Positions 13,376 through 29,513 of a stretch of DNA of 64,000 nucleotides are shown in pieces. The stretch lies in assembly GCF_910591885.1 (NCBI RefSeq), contig NW_025963556.1:1302001-1366000 (forward strand). Reading direction: 5' to 3'. Source of the DNA: Bombus terrestris (lineage: Eukaryota > Arthropoda > Insecta > Hymenoptera > Apidae). A model generated the notes under the pieces. The model was not told where the DNA came from and ran no database searches. It saw nothing but the letters and a program-made list of their open reading frames with translations. Within the stretch, counting starts at the first letter, position 1. Each line of letters starts with the position of its first letter. Both the position numbers and the translations under genes were made by a program.

Positions 13376-16300
13376 ACGTATGACGTCATGTAGTATTACT
13401 TTATGACGTATGACGTCATGTAGTATTACTTTATGACGTATGACGTCATGTAGTATTTCGTTATAACGTATGACGCTATGCAGTATTACGATATAACGTA
13501 TGACGTTATGCAGTATTAGGTTATAACGTATGACGTCATGTAGTATTACTTTATGACGTATGACGTCATGTAGTATTACTTTACGACGTATGACGTCATG
13601 TAGTATTACTTTATGACGTATGACGTCATGTAGTATTTCGTTATAACGTATGACGTTATGCAGTATTACGATATAACGTATGACGTTATGCAGTATTAGG
13701 TTATAACGTATGACGTCATGTAGTATTACTTTATGACGTATGACGTCATGTAGTATTTCGTTTTAACGTACAACGTTATATAGAATTACGGTATAACGCA
13801 CAACGTCATGTCGTATTACGTTATAACTTATCATGTCATGTAGTATTACGTTATAACGTATGACGTTATGTAGTATTACGTTATTACGAATAACGTTATA
13901 TTGTGTAACTGTATAACGTATGACCTTATGTTGTATTACGTTATAACGTATAAAGACATGTAGTATTACGTTATAACGTATGACGTCATGTGGTATTACG
14001 TTATTACGAATATCGTAATATCGTATTACTTTATGACGTATGACGTCATGTAGTATTACTATATGACGTATGACGTCATGTAGTATTACTATATGACGTA
14101 TGACGTCATGTAGTATTACTATATGACGTATGACGTCATGTAGTATTAGGTTATAACGTATGAAGTTATGTATTATTACGATATAACGTATGACGTTAAG
14201 CAGTATTAGGTTATAACGTATGACGTTATGTAGTATTAGCTTATAACGTATGGCGTTATGTAGTATTACGATATAACGTATGACGTTATGCAGTACTACG
14301 TTATAACGTATGACGCTATGTAGTGTTACGTTATAATGTATGACGTTATGTAGCATTACGGTATTTCGAACAACGTTGTATTGTGTTACTTTATAACGTA
14401 TGACGTTATGTAGTGTTACGTTATAACGTGTGACGCCGTGTAGTATTACGTTATAAGTATAACATTATGTAGTATCACGTTATAGCGTATGACGTCATGT
14501 AGTATTACGTTATTACGAATATCGTAATATTGTGTTACTTTATGACGTATGACGTCATGTAATATTGCTTTATGACGTATGACGTCATGTAGTATTTCCT
14601 TATAACGTATGACGTTATGTAGTATTACGATATAACGTATGACGTTATGCAGTACTACGTTATAACATATGACTTTATGTAGTGTTACGTTATAACGTAT
14701 GACGTTATGTATTAGTACGATATAACGTATGACGTTATGCAGTATGAGGTTATAACGTATGACGTCATGTAGTTTTGCGTTATAACGTATGACGTCATGT
14801 AGTATTAGGTTATAACGTATGCCGTCATGTAGTATTACGTTATAACATATGACGTCATGTAGTAATACGATATAACGTACAACGTTATATAGAATTACGA
14901 TATAACGCACAACGTTATGTCGTATTACGTTATAACGTATCATGTCATGTAGTATTACGTTATTACGAATAACGTTATATTGTGTTACCTTATAACGTGT
15001 GACCTTTTGTTGTATTACGTTATAACGTATAAAGACATGTAGTATTACGTTGTAACGTATGACGTCATGTAGTATTACTTTATGACGTATGACGTCATGT
15101 AGGATTACTTTATGACGTATGACGTCATGTAGTATTACTTTATGACGTATGACGTCATGTAGTATTACTTTATGACGTATGACGTCATGTAGTATTTCGT
15201 TATAACGTATGACGCTATGCAGTATTACGATATAACGTATGACGTTATGCAGTATTAGGTTATAACGTATGACGTCATGTAGTATTACTTTATGACGTAT
15301 GACGTCATGTAGTATTACTTTACGACGTATGACGTCATGTAGTATTACTTTATGACGTATGACGTCATGTAGTATTTCGTTATAACGTATGACGTTATGC
15401 AGTATTACGATATAACGTATGACGTTATGCAGTATTAGGTTATAACGTATGACGTCATGTAGTATTACTTTATGACGTATGACGTCATGTAGTATTTCGT
15501 TTTAACGTACAACGTTATATAGAATTACGGTATAACGCACAACGTCATGTCGTATTACGTTATAACTTATCATGTCATGTAGTATTACGTTATAACGTAT
15601 GACGTTATGTAGTATTACGTTATTACGAATAACGTTATATTGTGTAACTGTATAACGTATGACCTTATGTTGTATTACGTTATAACGTATAAAGACATGT
15701 AGTATTACGTTATAACGTATGACGTCATGTGGTATTACGTTATTACGAATATCGTAATATCGTATTACTTTATGACGTATGACGTCATGTAGTATTACTA
15801 TATGACGTATGACGTCATGTAGTATTACTATATGACGTATGACGTCATGTAGTATTACTATATGACGTATGACGTCATGTAGTATTAGGTTATAACGTAT
15901 GAAGTTATGTATTATTACGATATAACGTATGACGTTAAGCAGTATTAGGTTATAACGTATGACGTTATGTAGTATTAGCTTATAACGTATGGCGTTATGT
16001 AGTATTACGATATAACGTATGACGTTATGCAGTACTACGTTATAACGTATGACGCTATGTAGTGTTACGTTATAATGTATGACGTTATGTAGCATTACGG
16101 TATTTCGAACAACGTTGTATTGTGTTACTTTATAACGTATGACGTTATGTAGTGTTACGTTATAACGTGTGACGCCGTGTAGTATTACGTTATAAGTATA
16201 ACATTATGTAGTATCACGTTATAGCGTATGACGTCATGTAGTATTACGTTATTACGAATATCGTAATATTGTGTTACTTTATGACGTATGACGTCATGTA

Positions 16301-18580
16301 ATATTGCTTTATGACGTATGACGTCATGTAGTATTTCCTTATAACGTATGACGTTATGTAGTATTACGATATAACGTATGACGTTATGCAGTACTACGTT
16401 ATAACATATGACGTTATGTAGTGTTACGTTATAACGTATGACGTTATGTATTAGTACGATATAACGTATGACGTTATGCAGTATGAGGTTATAACGTATG
16501 ACGTCATGTAGTTTTGCGTTATAACGTATGACGTCATGTAGTATTAGGTTATAACGTATGCCGTCATGTAGTATTACGTTATAACATATGACGTCATGTA
16601 GTAATACGATATAACGTACAACGTTATATAGAATTACGATATAACGCACAACGTTATGTCGTATTACGTTATAACGTATCATGTCATGTAGTATTACGTT
16701 ATTACGAATAACGTTATATTGTGTTACCTTATAACGTGTGACCTTTTGTTGTATTACGTTATAACGTATAAAGACATGTAGTATTACGTTGTAACGTATG
16801 ACGTCATGTAGTATTACTTTATGACGTATGACGTCATGTAGGATTACTTTATGACGTATGACGTCATGTAGTATTACTTTATGACGTATGACGTCATGTA
16901 GTATTACTTTATGACGTATGACGTCATGTAGTATTTCGTTATAACGTATGACGCTATGCAGTATTACGATATAACGTATGACGTTATGCAGTATTAGGTT
17001 ATAACGTATGACGTCATGTAGTATTACTTTATGACGTATGACGTCATGTAGTATTACTTTACGACGTATGACGTCATGTAGTATTACTTTATGACGTATG
17101 ACGTCATGTAGTATTTCGTTATAACGTATGACGTTATGCAGTATTACGATATAACGTATGACGTTATGCAGTATTAGGTTATAACGTATGACGTCATGTA
17201 GTATTACTTTATGACGTATGACGTCATGTAGTATTTCGTTTTAACGTACAACGTTATATAGAATTACGGTATAACGCACAACGTCATGTCGTATTACGTT
17301 ATAACTTATCATGTCATGTAGTATTACGTTATAACGTATGACGTTATGTAGTATTACGTTATTACGAATAACGTTATATTGTGTAACTGTATAACGTATG
17401 ACCTTATGTTGTATTACGTTATAACGTATAAAGACATGTAGTATTACGTTATAACGTATGACGTCATGTGGTATTACGTTATTACGAATATCGTAATATC
17501 GTATTACTTTATGACGTATGACGTCATGTAGTATTACTATATGACGTATGACGTCATGTAGTATTACTATATGACGTATGACGTCATGTAGTATTACTAT
17601 ATGACGTATGACGTCATGTAGTATTAGGTTATAACGTATGAAGTTATGTATTATTACGATATAACGTATGACGTTAAGCAGTATTAGGTTATAACGTATG
17701 ACGTTATGTAGTATTAGCTTATAACGTATGGCGTTATGTAGTATTACGATATAACGTATGACGTTATGCAGTACTACGTTATAACGTATGACGCTATGTA
17801 GTGTTACGTTATAATGTATGACGTTATGTAGCATTACGGTATTTCGAACAACGTTGTATTGTGTTACTTTATAACGTATGACGTTATGTAGTGTTACGTT
17901 ATAACGTGTGACGCCGTGTAGTATTACGTTATAAGTATAACATTATGTAGTATCACGTTATAGCGTATGACGTCATGTAGTATTACGTTATTACGAATAT
18001 CGTAATATTGTGTTACTTTATGACGTATGACGTCATGTAATATTGCTTTATGACGTATGACGTCATGTAGTATTTCCTTATAACGTATGACGTTATGTAG
18101 TATTACGATATAACGTATGACGTTATGCAGTACTACGTTATAACATATGACTTTATGTAGTGTTACGTTATAACGTATGACGTTATGTATTAGTACGATA
18201 TAACGTATGACGTTATGCAGTATGAGGTTATAACGTATGACGTCATGTAGTTTTGCGTTATAACGTATGACGTCATGTAGTATTAGGTTATAACGTATGC
18301 CGTCATGTAGTATTACGTTATAACATATGACGTCATGTAGTAATACGATATAACGTACAGCGTTATATAGAATTACGATATAACGCACAACGTTATGTCG
18401 TATTACGTTATAACGTATCATGTCATGTAGTATTACGTTATTACGAATAACGTTATATTGTGTTACCTTATAACGTGTGACCTTTTGTTGTATTACGTTA
18501 TAACGTATAAAGACATGTAGTATTACGTTGTAACGTATGACGTCATGTAGTATTACTTTATGACGTATGACGTCATGTAG
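13376..18580. repeat. 1739-bp HOR, three tandem copies
   Basis: Landmarks A (13763, 15502, 17241) and C (14453, 16192, 17931) repeat at exactly 1739 bp, which is 57 monomers of 30 bp plus one of 29 bp. Correspondence starts near 13376 and breaks at 18581, where GTAGGATTAC is replaced by GTAGTATTATG, so the tract is 2.99 units. All three copies share private variants such as GACGCTATGC (13472, 15211, 16950) and GTGTGACGCC just before C, so these predate the amplification. By eye only a few substitutions separate the copies, for example ATATGACTTTATG versus ATATGACGTTATG near 14669 and 16408. Confidence 0.93.
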
Positions 18581-21500
18581 TATTATGTTATAACATATGC
18601 CGTCATGTAGTATTACGTTATAACATATGACGTCATGTAATATTACGATATAACGTACAGCGTTATATAGAATTACGATATAACGCACAACGTTATGTCG
18701 TATTACGTTATACCGTATGACGTTATATTGTGTTACTTTATGACGTATGACGTCATGTAGTATTACTTTATGACGTATGCCGTCATGTAGTATTACGTTA
18801 TAACATATGACGTCATGTAGTAATACGATATAACGTACAACGTTATATAGAATTACGATATAACGCACAACGTTATGTCGTATTACGTTATAACGTATCA
18901 TGTCATGTAGTATTACGTTATAACGAATGACGTTATGGAGTATTACGTTATAACGTATGACGCCATGTGGTATTAGGTTATTACGAATAACGTTATATTA
19001 TGATACTTTATGACATATGACGTCATGTAGTATTACTTTATGACGTATGACGTCATGTAGAATTACGTTATAACGTATTCCGTCATGTAGTATTACGTTA
19101 TAACATATGACGTCATGTAGTATTACGATATAACGTACAACGTTATATAGAATTACGATATAACGCACAACGTTATGTCGTATTACGTTATAACTTATCA
19201 TGTCATGTAGTATTTCGTTATAACGTATGACGTTATGCAGTATTACGATATAACGTACAACGTTATGCAGTATTAGGTTATAACGTATGACGTTATGGAG
19301 TATTACGTTATAACGTATGACGCCATGTGGTATTACGTTATTACGAGTAACGTTATATTATGTTACTTTATGACATATGACGTCATGTAGTATTACTTTA
19401 TGACGTATGACGTCATGTAGGATTACTTTATGACGTATGACGTCATGTAGTATTACTTTATGACGTATGACGTCATGTAGTATTACTTTATGACGTATGA
19501 CGTCATGTAGTATTACTTTATGACGTATGACGTCATGTAGTATTACTTTATGACGTATGACGTCATGTAGTATTTCCTTACAACGTATGACGTTATGCAG
19601 TATTACGATATAACGTATGACGTTATGCGGTATTAGGTTATAACTTATGACGTTATGGAGTATTACGTTATAACGTATGACGTCATGTGGTATTACGTTA
19701 TTACGAATAACGTTATATTATGTTACGTCATGTAGTATTACTTTATGACGTATGACGTCATGTAGTATTACTTTATGACGTATGACGTCATGTAGTATTA
19801 CTTTATGACGTATGACGTCATGTAGTATTTCGTTATGACGTATGACGTTATGCAGTATTACGATATAACGTATGACGTTATGCAGTATTAGGTTATAACG
19901 TATGACGTCATGTAGTATTACTTTATGACGTATGACGTCATGTAGTATTACTTTATGACGTATGACGTCATGTAGTATTACTTTATGACGTATGACGTCA
20001 TGTAGTATTTCGTTACAACGTATGACGTTATGCAGTATTACGATATAACGTATGACGTTATGCGGTATTAGGTTATAACTTATGACGTTATGGAGTATTA
20101 CGTTATAACGTATGACGTCATGTGGTATTACGTTATTACGAATAACGTTATATTATGTTACGTCATGTAGTATTACTTTATGACGTATGACGTCATGTAG
20201 TATTACTTTATGACGTATGACGTCATGTAGTATTACTTTATGACGTATGACGTCATGTAGTATTTCGTTATGACGTATGAAGTTATGTATTATTACGATA
20301 TAACGTATGACGTTAAGCAGTATTAGGTTATAACGTATGACGTTATGTAGTATTAGGTTATAACGTATGGCGTTATGTAGTATTACGATATAACGTATGA
20401 CGTTATGCAGTACTACGTTATAACGTATGACGCTATGTAGTGTTACGTTATAATGTATGACGTTATGTAGCATTACGGTATTTCGAACAACGTTGTATTG
20501 TGTTACTTTATAACGTATGACGTTATGTAGTGTTACGTTATAACGTATGACGCCGTGTAGTATTACGTTATAAGTATAACATTATGTAGTATCACGTTAT
20601 AGCGTATGACGTCATGTAGTATTACGTTATTACGAATATCGTAATATTGTGTTACTTTATGACGTATGACGTCATGTAATATTGCTTTATGACGTATGAC
20701 GTCATGTAGTATTTCCTTATAACGTATGACGTTATGTAGTATTACGATATAACGTATGACGTTATGCAGTACTACGTTATAACATATGACTTTATGTAGT
20801 GTTACGTTATAACGTATGACGTTATGTATTAGTACGATATAACGTATGACGTTATGCAGTATGAGGTTATAACGTATGACGTCATGTAGTTTTGCGTTAT
20901 AACGTATGACGTCATGTAGTATTAGGTTATAACGTATGCCGTCATGTAGTATTACGTTATAACATATGACGTCATGTAGTAATACGATATAACGTACAAC
21001 GTTATATAGAATTACGATATAACGCACAACGTTATGTCGTATTACGTTATAACGTATCATGTCATGTAGTATTACGTTATTACGAATAACGTTATATTGT
21101 GTTACCTTATAACGTGTGACCTTTTGTTGTATTACGTTATAACGTATAAAGACATGTAGTATTACGTTGTAACGTATGACGTCATGTAGTATTACTTTAT
21201 GACGTATGACGTCATGTAGTATTATGTTATAACATATGCCGTCATGTAGTATTACGTTATAACATATGACGTCATGTAATATTACGATATAACGTACAGC
21301 GTTATATAGAATTACGATATAACGCACAACGTTATGTCGTATTACGTTATACCGTATGACGTTATATTGTGTTACTTTATGACGTATGACGTCATGTAGT
21401 ATTACTTTATGACGTATGCCGTCATGTAGTATTACGTTATAACATATGACGTCATGTAGTAATACGATATAACGTACAACGTTATATAGAATTACGATAT

Positions 21501-23358
21501 AACGCACAACGTTATGTCGTATTACGTTATAACGTATCATGTCATGTAGTATTACGTTATAACGAATGACGTTATGGAGTATTACGTTATAACGTATGAC
21601 GCCATATGGTATTAGGTTATTACGAATAACGTTATATTATGATACTTTATGACATATGACGTCATGTTGTATTACTTTATGACGTATGACGTCATGTAGA
21701 ATTACGTTATAACGTATTCCGTCATGTAGTATTACGTTATAACATATGACGTCATGTAGTATTACGATATAACGTACAACGTTATATAGAATTACGATAT
21801 AACGCACAACGTTATGTCGTATTACGTTATAACTTATCATGTCATGTAGTATTACGTTATAACATATGACGTCATGTAGTATTACGATATAACGTACAAC
21901 GTTATATAGAATTACGATATAACGCACAACGTTATGTCGTATTACGTTATAACTTATCATGTCATGTAGTATTTCGTTATAACGTATGACGTTATGCAGT
22001 ATTACGATATAACGTACAACGTTATGCAGTATTAGGTTATAACGTATGACGTTATGGAGTATTACGTTATAACGTATGACGCCATGTGGTATTACGTTAT
22101 TACGAGTAACGTTATATTATGTTACTTTATGACATATGACGTCATGTAGTATTACTTTATGACGTATGACGTCATGTAGGATTACTTTATGACGTATGAC
22201 GTCATGTAGTATTACTTTATGACGTATGACGTCATGTAGTATTACTTTATGACGTATGACGTCATGTAGTATTTCGTTATAACGTATGACGTTATGCAGT
22301 ATTACGATATAACGTATGACGTTATGGAGTATTACGTTATTACGTATGACGTCATGTGGTATTACGTTATTACGAATAACGTTATATTGTGTTATTTTAT
22401 AACGTATGACCTTATGTTGTATTACGTTATAACGTATAAAGGCATGTAGTATTACGTTGTAACGTACGGCGTCATGTAGAATTACGTTATAACGTATTCC
22501 GTCATGTAGTATTACGTTATAACATATGACGTCATGTAGTATTACGATATAACGTACAACTTTATATAGAATTACGATATAACGCACAACGTTATGTCGT
22601 ATTACGTTATAACTTATCATGTCATGTAGTATTACGTTATAACGTATGACCTTACGTTGTATTACGTTATAACGTATGGCGTCATGTAGTATTACTTTAT
22701 GACGTATGACGTCATGTAGTATTACTTTATGACGTATGACGTCATGTAGTATTACTTTATGACGTATGACGTCATGTAGTATTACTTTATGACGTATGAC
22801 GTCATGTAGTATTTCGTTACAACGTATGACGTTATGCAGTATTACGATATAACGTATGACGTTATGCGGTATTAGGTTATAACTTATGACGTTATGGAGT
22901 ATTACGTTATAACGTATGACGTCATGTGGTATTACGTTATTACGAATAACGTTATATTATGTTACGTCATGTAGTATTACTTTATGACGTATGACGTCAT
23001 GTAGTATTACTTTATGACGTATGACGTCATGTAGTATTACTTTATGACGTATGACGTCATGTAGTATTTCGTTATGACGTATGACGTTATGCAGTATTAC
23101 GATATAACGTATGACGTTATGCAGTATTAGGTTATAACGTATGACGTCATGTAGTATTACTTTATGACGTATGACGTCATGTAGTATTACTTTATGACGT
23201 ATGACGTCATGTAGTATTTCGTTACAACGTATGACGTTATGCAGTATTACGATATAACGTATGACGTTATGCGGTATTAGGTTATAACTTATGACGTTAT
23301 GGAGTATTACGTTATAACGTATGACGTCATGTGGTATTACGTTATTACGAATAACGTT

Positions 23359-23988
23359 ATATTATGTTACGTCATGTAGTATTACTTTATGACGTATGAC
23401 GTCATGTAGTATTACTTTATGACGTATGACGTCATGTAGTATTACTTTATGACGTATGACGTCATGTAGTATTACTTTATGACGTATGACGTCATGTAGT
23501 ATTACTTTATGACGTATGACGTCATGTAGTATTTCGTTATAACGTATGACGTTATGCAGTATTACGATATAACGTATGACGTTATGCGGTATTAGGTTAT
23601 AACGTATGACGTTATGGAGTATTACGTTATAACGTATGACGTCATGTGGTATTACGTTATTACGAATAACGTTATATTATGTTACGTCATGTAGTATTAC
23701 TTTATGACGTATGACGTCATGTAGTATTACTTTATGACGTATGACGTCATGTAGTATTACTTTATGACGTATGACGTCATGTAGTATTACTTTATGACGT
23801 ATGACGTCATGTAGTATTACTTTATGACGTATGACGTCATGTAGTATTCCGTTATAACGTATGACGTTATGCAGTATTACGATATAACGTATGACGTTAT
23901 GCGGTATTAGGTTATAACGTATGACGTTATGGAGTATTACGTTATAACGTATGACGTCATGTGGTATTACGTTATTACGAATAACGTT
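23359..23988. repeat. 315-bp sub-HOR, two full tandem copies
   Basis: Orphan halves begin at 23359, 23674 and 23989, exactly 315 bp apart. Each unit is 15 + 5x30 + 5x30 bp: orphan half, five P monomers, then five cap monomers in the order TTTCG, GCAG, GCGG, GGAG, GTGG (the second unit has TTCCG for TTTCG). A third unit begins at 23989 but its cap set diverges after the P-run. The period is 10.5 monomers, so A-type and B-type halves exchange register at each boundary. Confidence 0.9.
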
Positions 23989-26649
23989 ATATTATGTTAC
24001 GTCATGTAGTATTACTTTATGACGTATGACGTCATGTAGTATTACTTTATGACGTATGACGTCATGTAGTATTACTTTATGACGTATGACGTCATGTAGT
24101 ATTACTTTATGACGTATGACGTCATGTAGTATTACTTTATGACGTATGACGTCATGTAGTATTTCGTTATGACGTATGACGTCATGTAGTATTTCGTTAT
24201 GACGTATGACGTTATGCAGTATTACGATATAACGTATGACGTTATGCAGTATTAGGTTATAACGTATGACGTCATGTAGTATTACTTTATGACGTATGAC
24301 GTCATGTAGTATTACTTTATGACGTGTGACGTCATGTAGTATTTCGTTTTAACGTACAACGTTATATAGAATTACGATATAACGCACAACGTTATGTCGT
24401 ATTACGTTATAACTTATCATGTCATGTAGTATTACGTTATAACGTATGACTTTATGTAGTATTACGTTATTACGAATAACGTTATATTGTGTAACTTTAT
24501 AACGTATGACCTTATGTTGTATTACGTTATAACGTATAAAGACATGTAGTATTACGTTATAACGTATGACGTCATGTGGTATTACGTTATTACGAATATC
24601 GTAATATTGTATTACTTTATGACGTATGACGTCATGTAGTATTACTATATGACGTATGACGTCATGTAGTATTACTATATGACGTATGACGTCATGTAGT
24701 ATTACTATATGACGTATGACGTCATGTAGTATTAGGTTATAACGTATGAAGTTATGTATTATTACGATATAACGTATGACGTTAAGCAGTATTAGGTTAT
24801 AACGTATGACGTTATGTAGTATTAGGTTATAACGTATGGCGTTATGTAGTATTACGATATAACGTATGACGTTATGCAGTACTACGTTATAACGTATGAC
24901 GTTATGTAGTGTTACGTTATAATGTATGACGTTATGTAGCATTACGGTATTTCGAACAACGTTGTATTGTGTTACTTTATAACGTATGACGTTATGTAGT
25001 GTTACGTTATAACGTATGACGCCGTGTAGTATTACGTTATAAGTATAACATTATGTAGTATCACGTTATAGCGTATGACGTCATGTAGTATTACGTTATT
25101 ACGAATATCGTAATATTGTGTTACTTTATGACGTATGAAGTCATGTAATATTGCTTTATGACGTATGACGTCATGTAGTATTTCCTTATAACGTATGACG
25201 TTATGTAGTATTACGATATAACGTATGACGTTATGCAGTACTACGTTATAACGTATGACGTTATGTAGTGTTACGTTATAACGTATGACGTTATGTATTA
25301 GTACGATATAACGTATGACGTTATGCAGTATGAGGTTATAACGTATGACGTCATGTAGTTTTGCGTTATAACGTATGACGTCATGTAGTATTAGGTTATA
25401 ACGTATGCCGTCATGTAGTATTACGTTATAACATATGACGTCATGTAGTAATACGATATAACGTACAACGTTATATAGAATTACGATATAACGCACAACG
25501 TTATGTCGTATTACGTTATAACGTATCATGTCATGTAGTATTACGTTATTACGAATAACGTTATATTGTGTTACCTTATAACGTGTGACCTTTTGTTGTA
25601 TTACGTTATAACGTATAAAGACATGTAGTATTACGTTGTAACGTATGACGTCATGTAGTATTACTTTATGACGTATGACGTCATGTAGTATTATGTTATA
25701 ACATATGCCGTCATGTAGTATTACGTTATAACATATGACGTCATGTAATATTACGATATAACGTACAGCGTTATATAGAATTACGATATAACGCACAACG
25801 TTATGTCGTATTACGTTATACCGTATGACGTTATATTGTGTTACTTTATGACGTATGACGTCATGTAGTATTACTTTATGACGTATGCCGTCATGTAGTA
25901 TTACGTTATAACATATGACGTCATGTAGTAATACGATATAACGTACAACGTTATATAGAATTACGATATAACGCACAACGTTATGTCGTATTACGTTATA
26001 ACGTATCATGTCATGTAGTATTACGTTATAACGAATGACGTTATGGAGTATTACGTTATAACGTATGACGCCATATTGTATTAGGTTATTACGAATAACG
26101 TTATATTATGATACTTTATGACATATGACGTCATGTAGTATTACTTTATGACGTATGACGTCATGTAGAATTACGTTATAACGTATTCCGTCATGTAGTA
26201 TTACGTTATAACATATGACGTCATGTAGTATTACGATATAACGTACAACGTTATATAGAATTACGATATAACGCACAACGTTATGTCGTATTACGTTATA
26301 ACTTATCATGTCATGTAGTATTACGTTATAACATATGACGTCATGTAGTATTACGATATAACGTACAACGTTATATAGAATTACGATATAACGCACAACG
26401 TTATGTCGTATTACGTTATAACTTATCATGTCATGTAGTATTTCGTTATAACGTATGACGTTATGCAGTATTACGATATAACGTACAACGTTATGCAGTA
26501 TTAGGTTATAACGTATGACGTTATGGAGTATTACGTTATAACGTATGACGCCATGTGGTATTACGTTATTACGAGTAACGTTATATTATGTTACTTTATG
26601 ACATATGACGTCATGTAGTATTACTTTATGACGTATGACGTCATGTAGG

Positions 26650-29513
26650 ATTACTTTATGACGTATGACGTCATGTAGTATTACTTTATGACGTATGACG
26701 TCATGTAGTATTACTTTATGACGTATGACGTATGTAGTATTACTTTATGACGTATGACGTCATGTAGTATTACTTTATGACGTATGACGTCATGTAGTAT
26801 TTCGTTATAACGTATGACGTTATGCAGTATTACGATATAACGTATGACGTTATGCAGTATTAGGTTATAACGTATGACGTCATGTAGTATTACTTTATGA
26901 CGTATGACGTCATGTAGTATTACTTTATGACGTATGACGTCATGTAGTATTTCGTTTTAACGTACAACGTTATATAGAATTACGATATAACGCACAACGT
27001 TATGTCGTATTACGTTATAACTTATCATGTCATGTAGTATTACGTTATAACGTATGACGTTATGTAGTATTACGTTATTACGAATAACGTTATATTGTGT
27101 AACTTTATAACGTATGACCTTATGTTGTATTACGATATAACGTATAAAGACATGTAGTATTACGTTATAACGTATGACGTCATGTGGTATTACGTTATTA
27201 CGAATATCGTAATATTGTATTACTTTATGACGTATGACGTCATGTAGTATTACTATATGACGTATGACGTCATGTAGTATTACTATATGACGTATGACGT
27301 CATGTAGTATTACGTTATAACATATGCCGTCATGTAGTATTACGTTATAACATATGACGTCATGTAATATTACGATATAACGTACAACGTTATATAGAAT
27401 TACGATATAACGCACAACGTTATGTCGTATTACGTTATAACGTATCATGTCATGTAGTATTACGTTATAACGAATGACGTTATGGAGTATTACGTTATAA
27501 CGTATGACGCCATGTGGTATTACGTTATTACGAATAACGTTATATTATGTTACTTTATGACATATGACGTCATGTAGTATTACTTTATGACGTATGACGT
27601 CATGTAGTATTACTTTATGACGTATGACGTCATGTAGTATTACTTTATGACGTATGACGTCATGTAGTATTTCGTTATAACGTATGACGTTATGCAGTAT
27701 TACGATATAACGTATGACGTTATGCGGTATTAGGTTATAACTTATGACGTTATGGAGTATTACGTTATAACGTATGACGTCATGTAGTATTACTTTATGA
27801 CGTATGACGTCATGTAGTATTACTTTATGACGTATGACGTCATGTAGTATTTCGTTATAACGTATGACGTTATGCAGTATTACGATATAACGTATGACGT
27901 TATGCAGTATTAGGTTATAACGTATGACGTCATGTAGTATTACTTTATGACGTATGACGTCATGTAGTATTACTTTACGACGTATGACGTCATGTAGTAT
28001 TACTTTATGACGTATGACGTCATGTAGTATTTCGTTATAACGTATGACGTTATGCAGTATTACGATATAACGTATGACGTTATGCAGTATTAGGTTATAA
28101 CGTATGACGTCATGTAGTATTACTTTATGACGTATGACGTCATGTAGTATTTCGTTTTAACGTACAACGTTATATAGAATTACGGTATAACGCACAACGT
28201 CATGTCGTATTACGTTATAACTTATCATGTCATGTAGTATTACGTTATAACGTATGACGTTATGTAGTATTACGTTATTACGAATAACGTTATATTGTGT
28301 AACTGTATAACGTATGACCTTATGTTGTATTACGTTATAACGTATAAAGACATGTAGTATTACGTTATAACGTATGACGTCATGTGGTATTACGTTATTA
28401 CGAATATCGTAATATCGTATTACTTTATGACGTATGACGTCATGTAGTATTACTATATGACGTATGACGTCATGTAGTATTACTATATGACGTATGACGT
28501 CATGTAGTATTACTATATGACGTATGACGTCATGTAGTATTAGGTTATAACGTATGAAGTTATGTATTATTACGATATAACGTATGACGTTAAGCAGTAT
28601 TAGGTTATAACGTATGACGTTATGTAGTATTAGCTTATAACGTATGGCGTTATGTAGTATTACGATATAACGTATGACGTTATGCAGTACTACGTTATAA
28701 CGTATGACGCTATGTAGTGTTACGTTATAATGTATGACGTTATGTAGCATTACGGTATTTCGAACAACGTTGTATTGTGTTACTTTATAACGTATGACGT
28801 TATGTAGTGTTACGTTATAACGTATGACGCCGTGTAGTATTACGTTATAAGTATAACATTATGTAGTATCACGTTATAGCGTATGACGTCATGTAGTATT
28901 ACGTTATTACGAATATCGTAATATTGTGTTACTTTATGACGTATGACGTCATGTAATATTGCTTTATGACGTATGACGTCATGTAGTATTTCCTTATAAC
29001 GTATGACGTTATGTAGTATTACGATATAACGTATGACGTTATGCAGTACTACGTTATAACATATGACTTTATGTAGTGTTACGTTATAACGTATGACGTT
29101 ATGTATTAGTACGATATAACGTATGACGTTATGCAGTATGAGGTTATAACGTATGACGTCATGTAGTTTTGCGTTATAACGTATGACGTCATGTAGTATT
29201 AGGTTATAACGTATGCCGTCATGTAGTATTACGTTATAACATATGACGTCATGTAGTAATACGATATAACGTACAACGTTATATAGAATTACGATATAAC
29301 GCACAACGTTATGTCGTATTACGTTATAACGTATCATGTCATGTAGTATTACGTTATTACGAATAACGTTATATTGTGTTACCTTATAACGTGTGACCTT
29401 TTGTTGTATTACGTTATAACGTATAAAGACATGTAGTATTACGTTGTAACGTATGACGTCATGTAGTATTACTTTATGACGTATGACGTCATGTAGTATT
29501 ATGTTATAACATA
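26650..29513. repeat. Second copy of the transition + 1739-bp unit (single copy)
   Basis: Matches 12256 onward at an offset of 14394 bp through C at 28847. From there it matches 17931 onward at an offset of 10916 bp. The difference, 3478 bp, is exactly two 1739-bp units, so this locus has one copy where 13376-18580 has three. It has GACGTT near 27866 where the triplicated array has GACGCT, so it does not descend from that array after its private changes. Confidence 0.9.
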
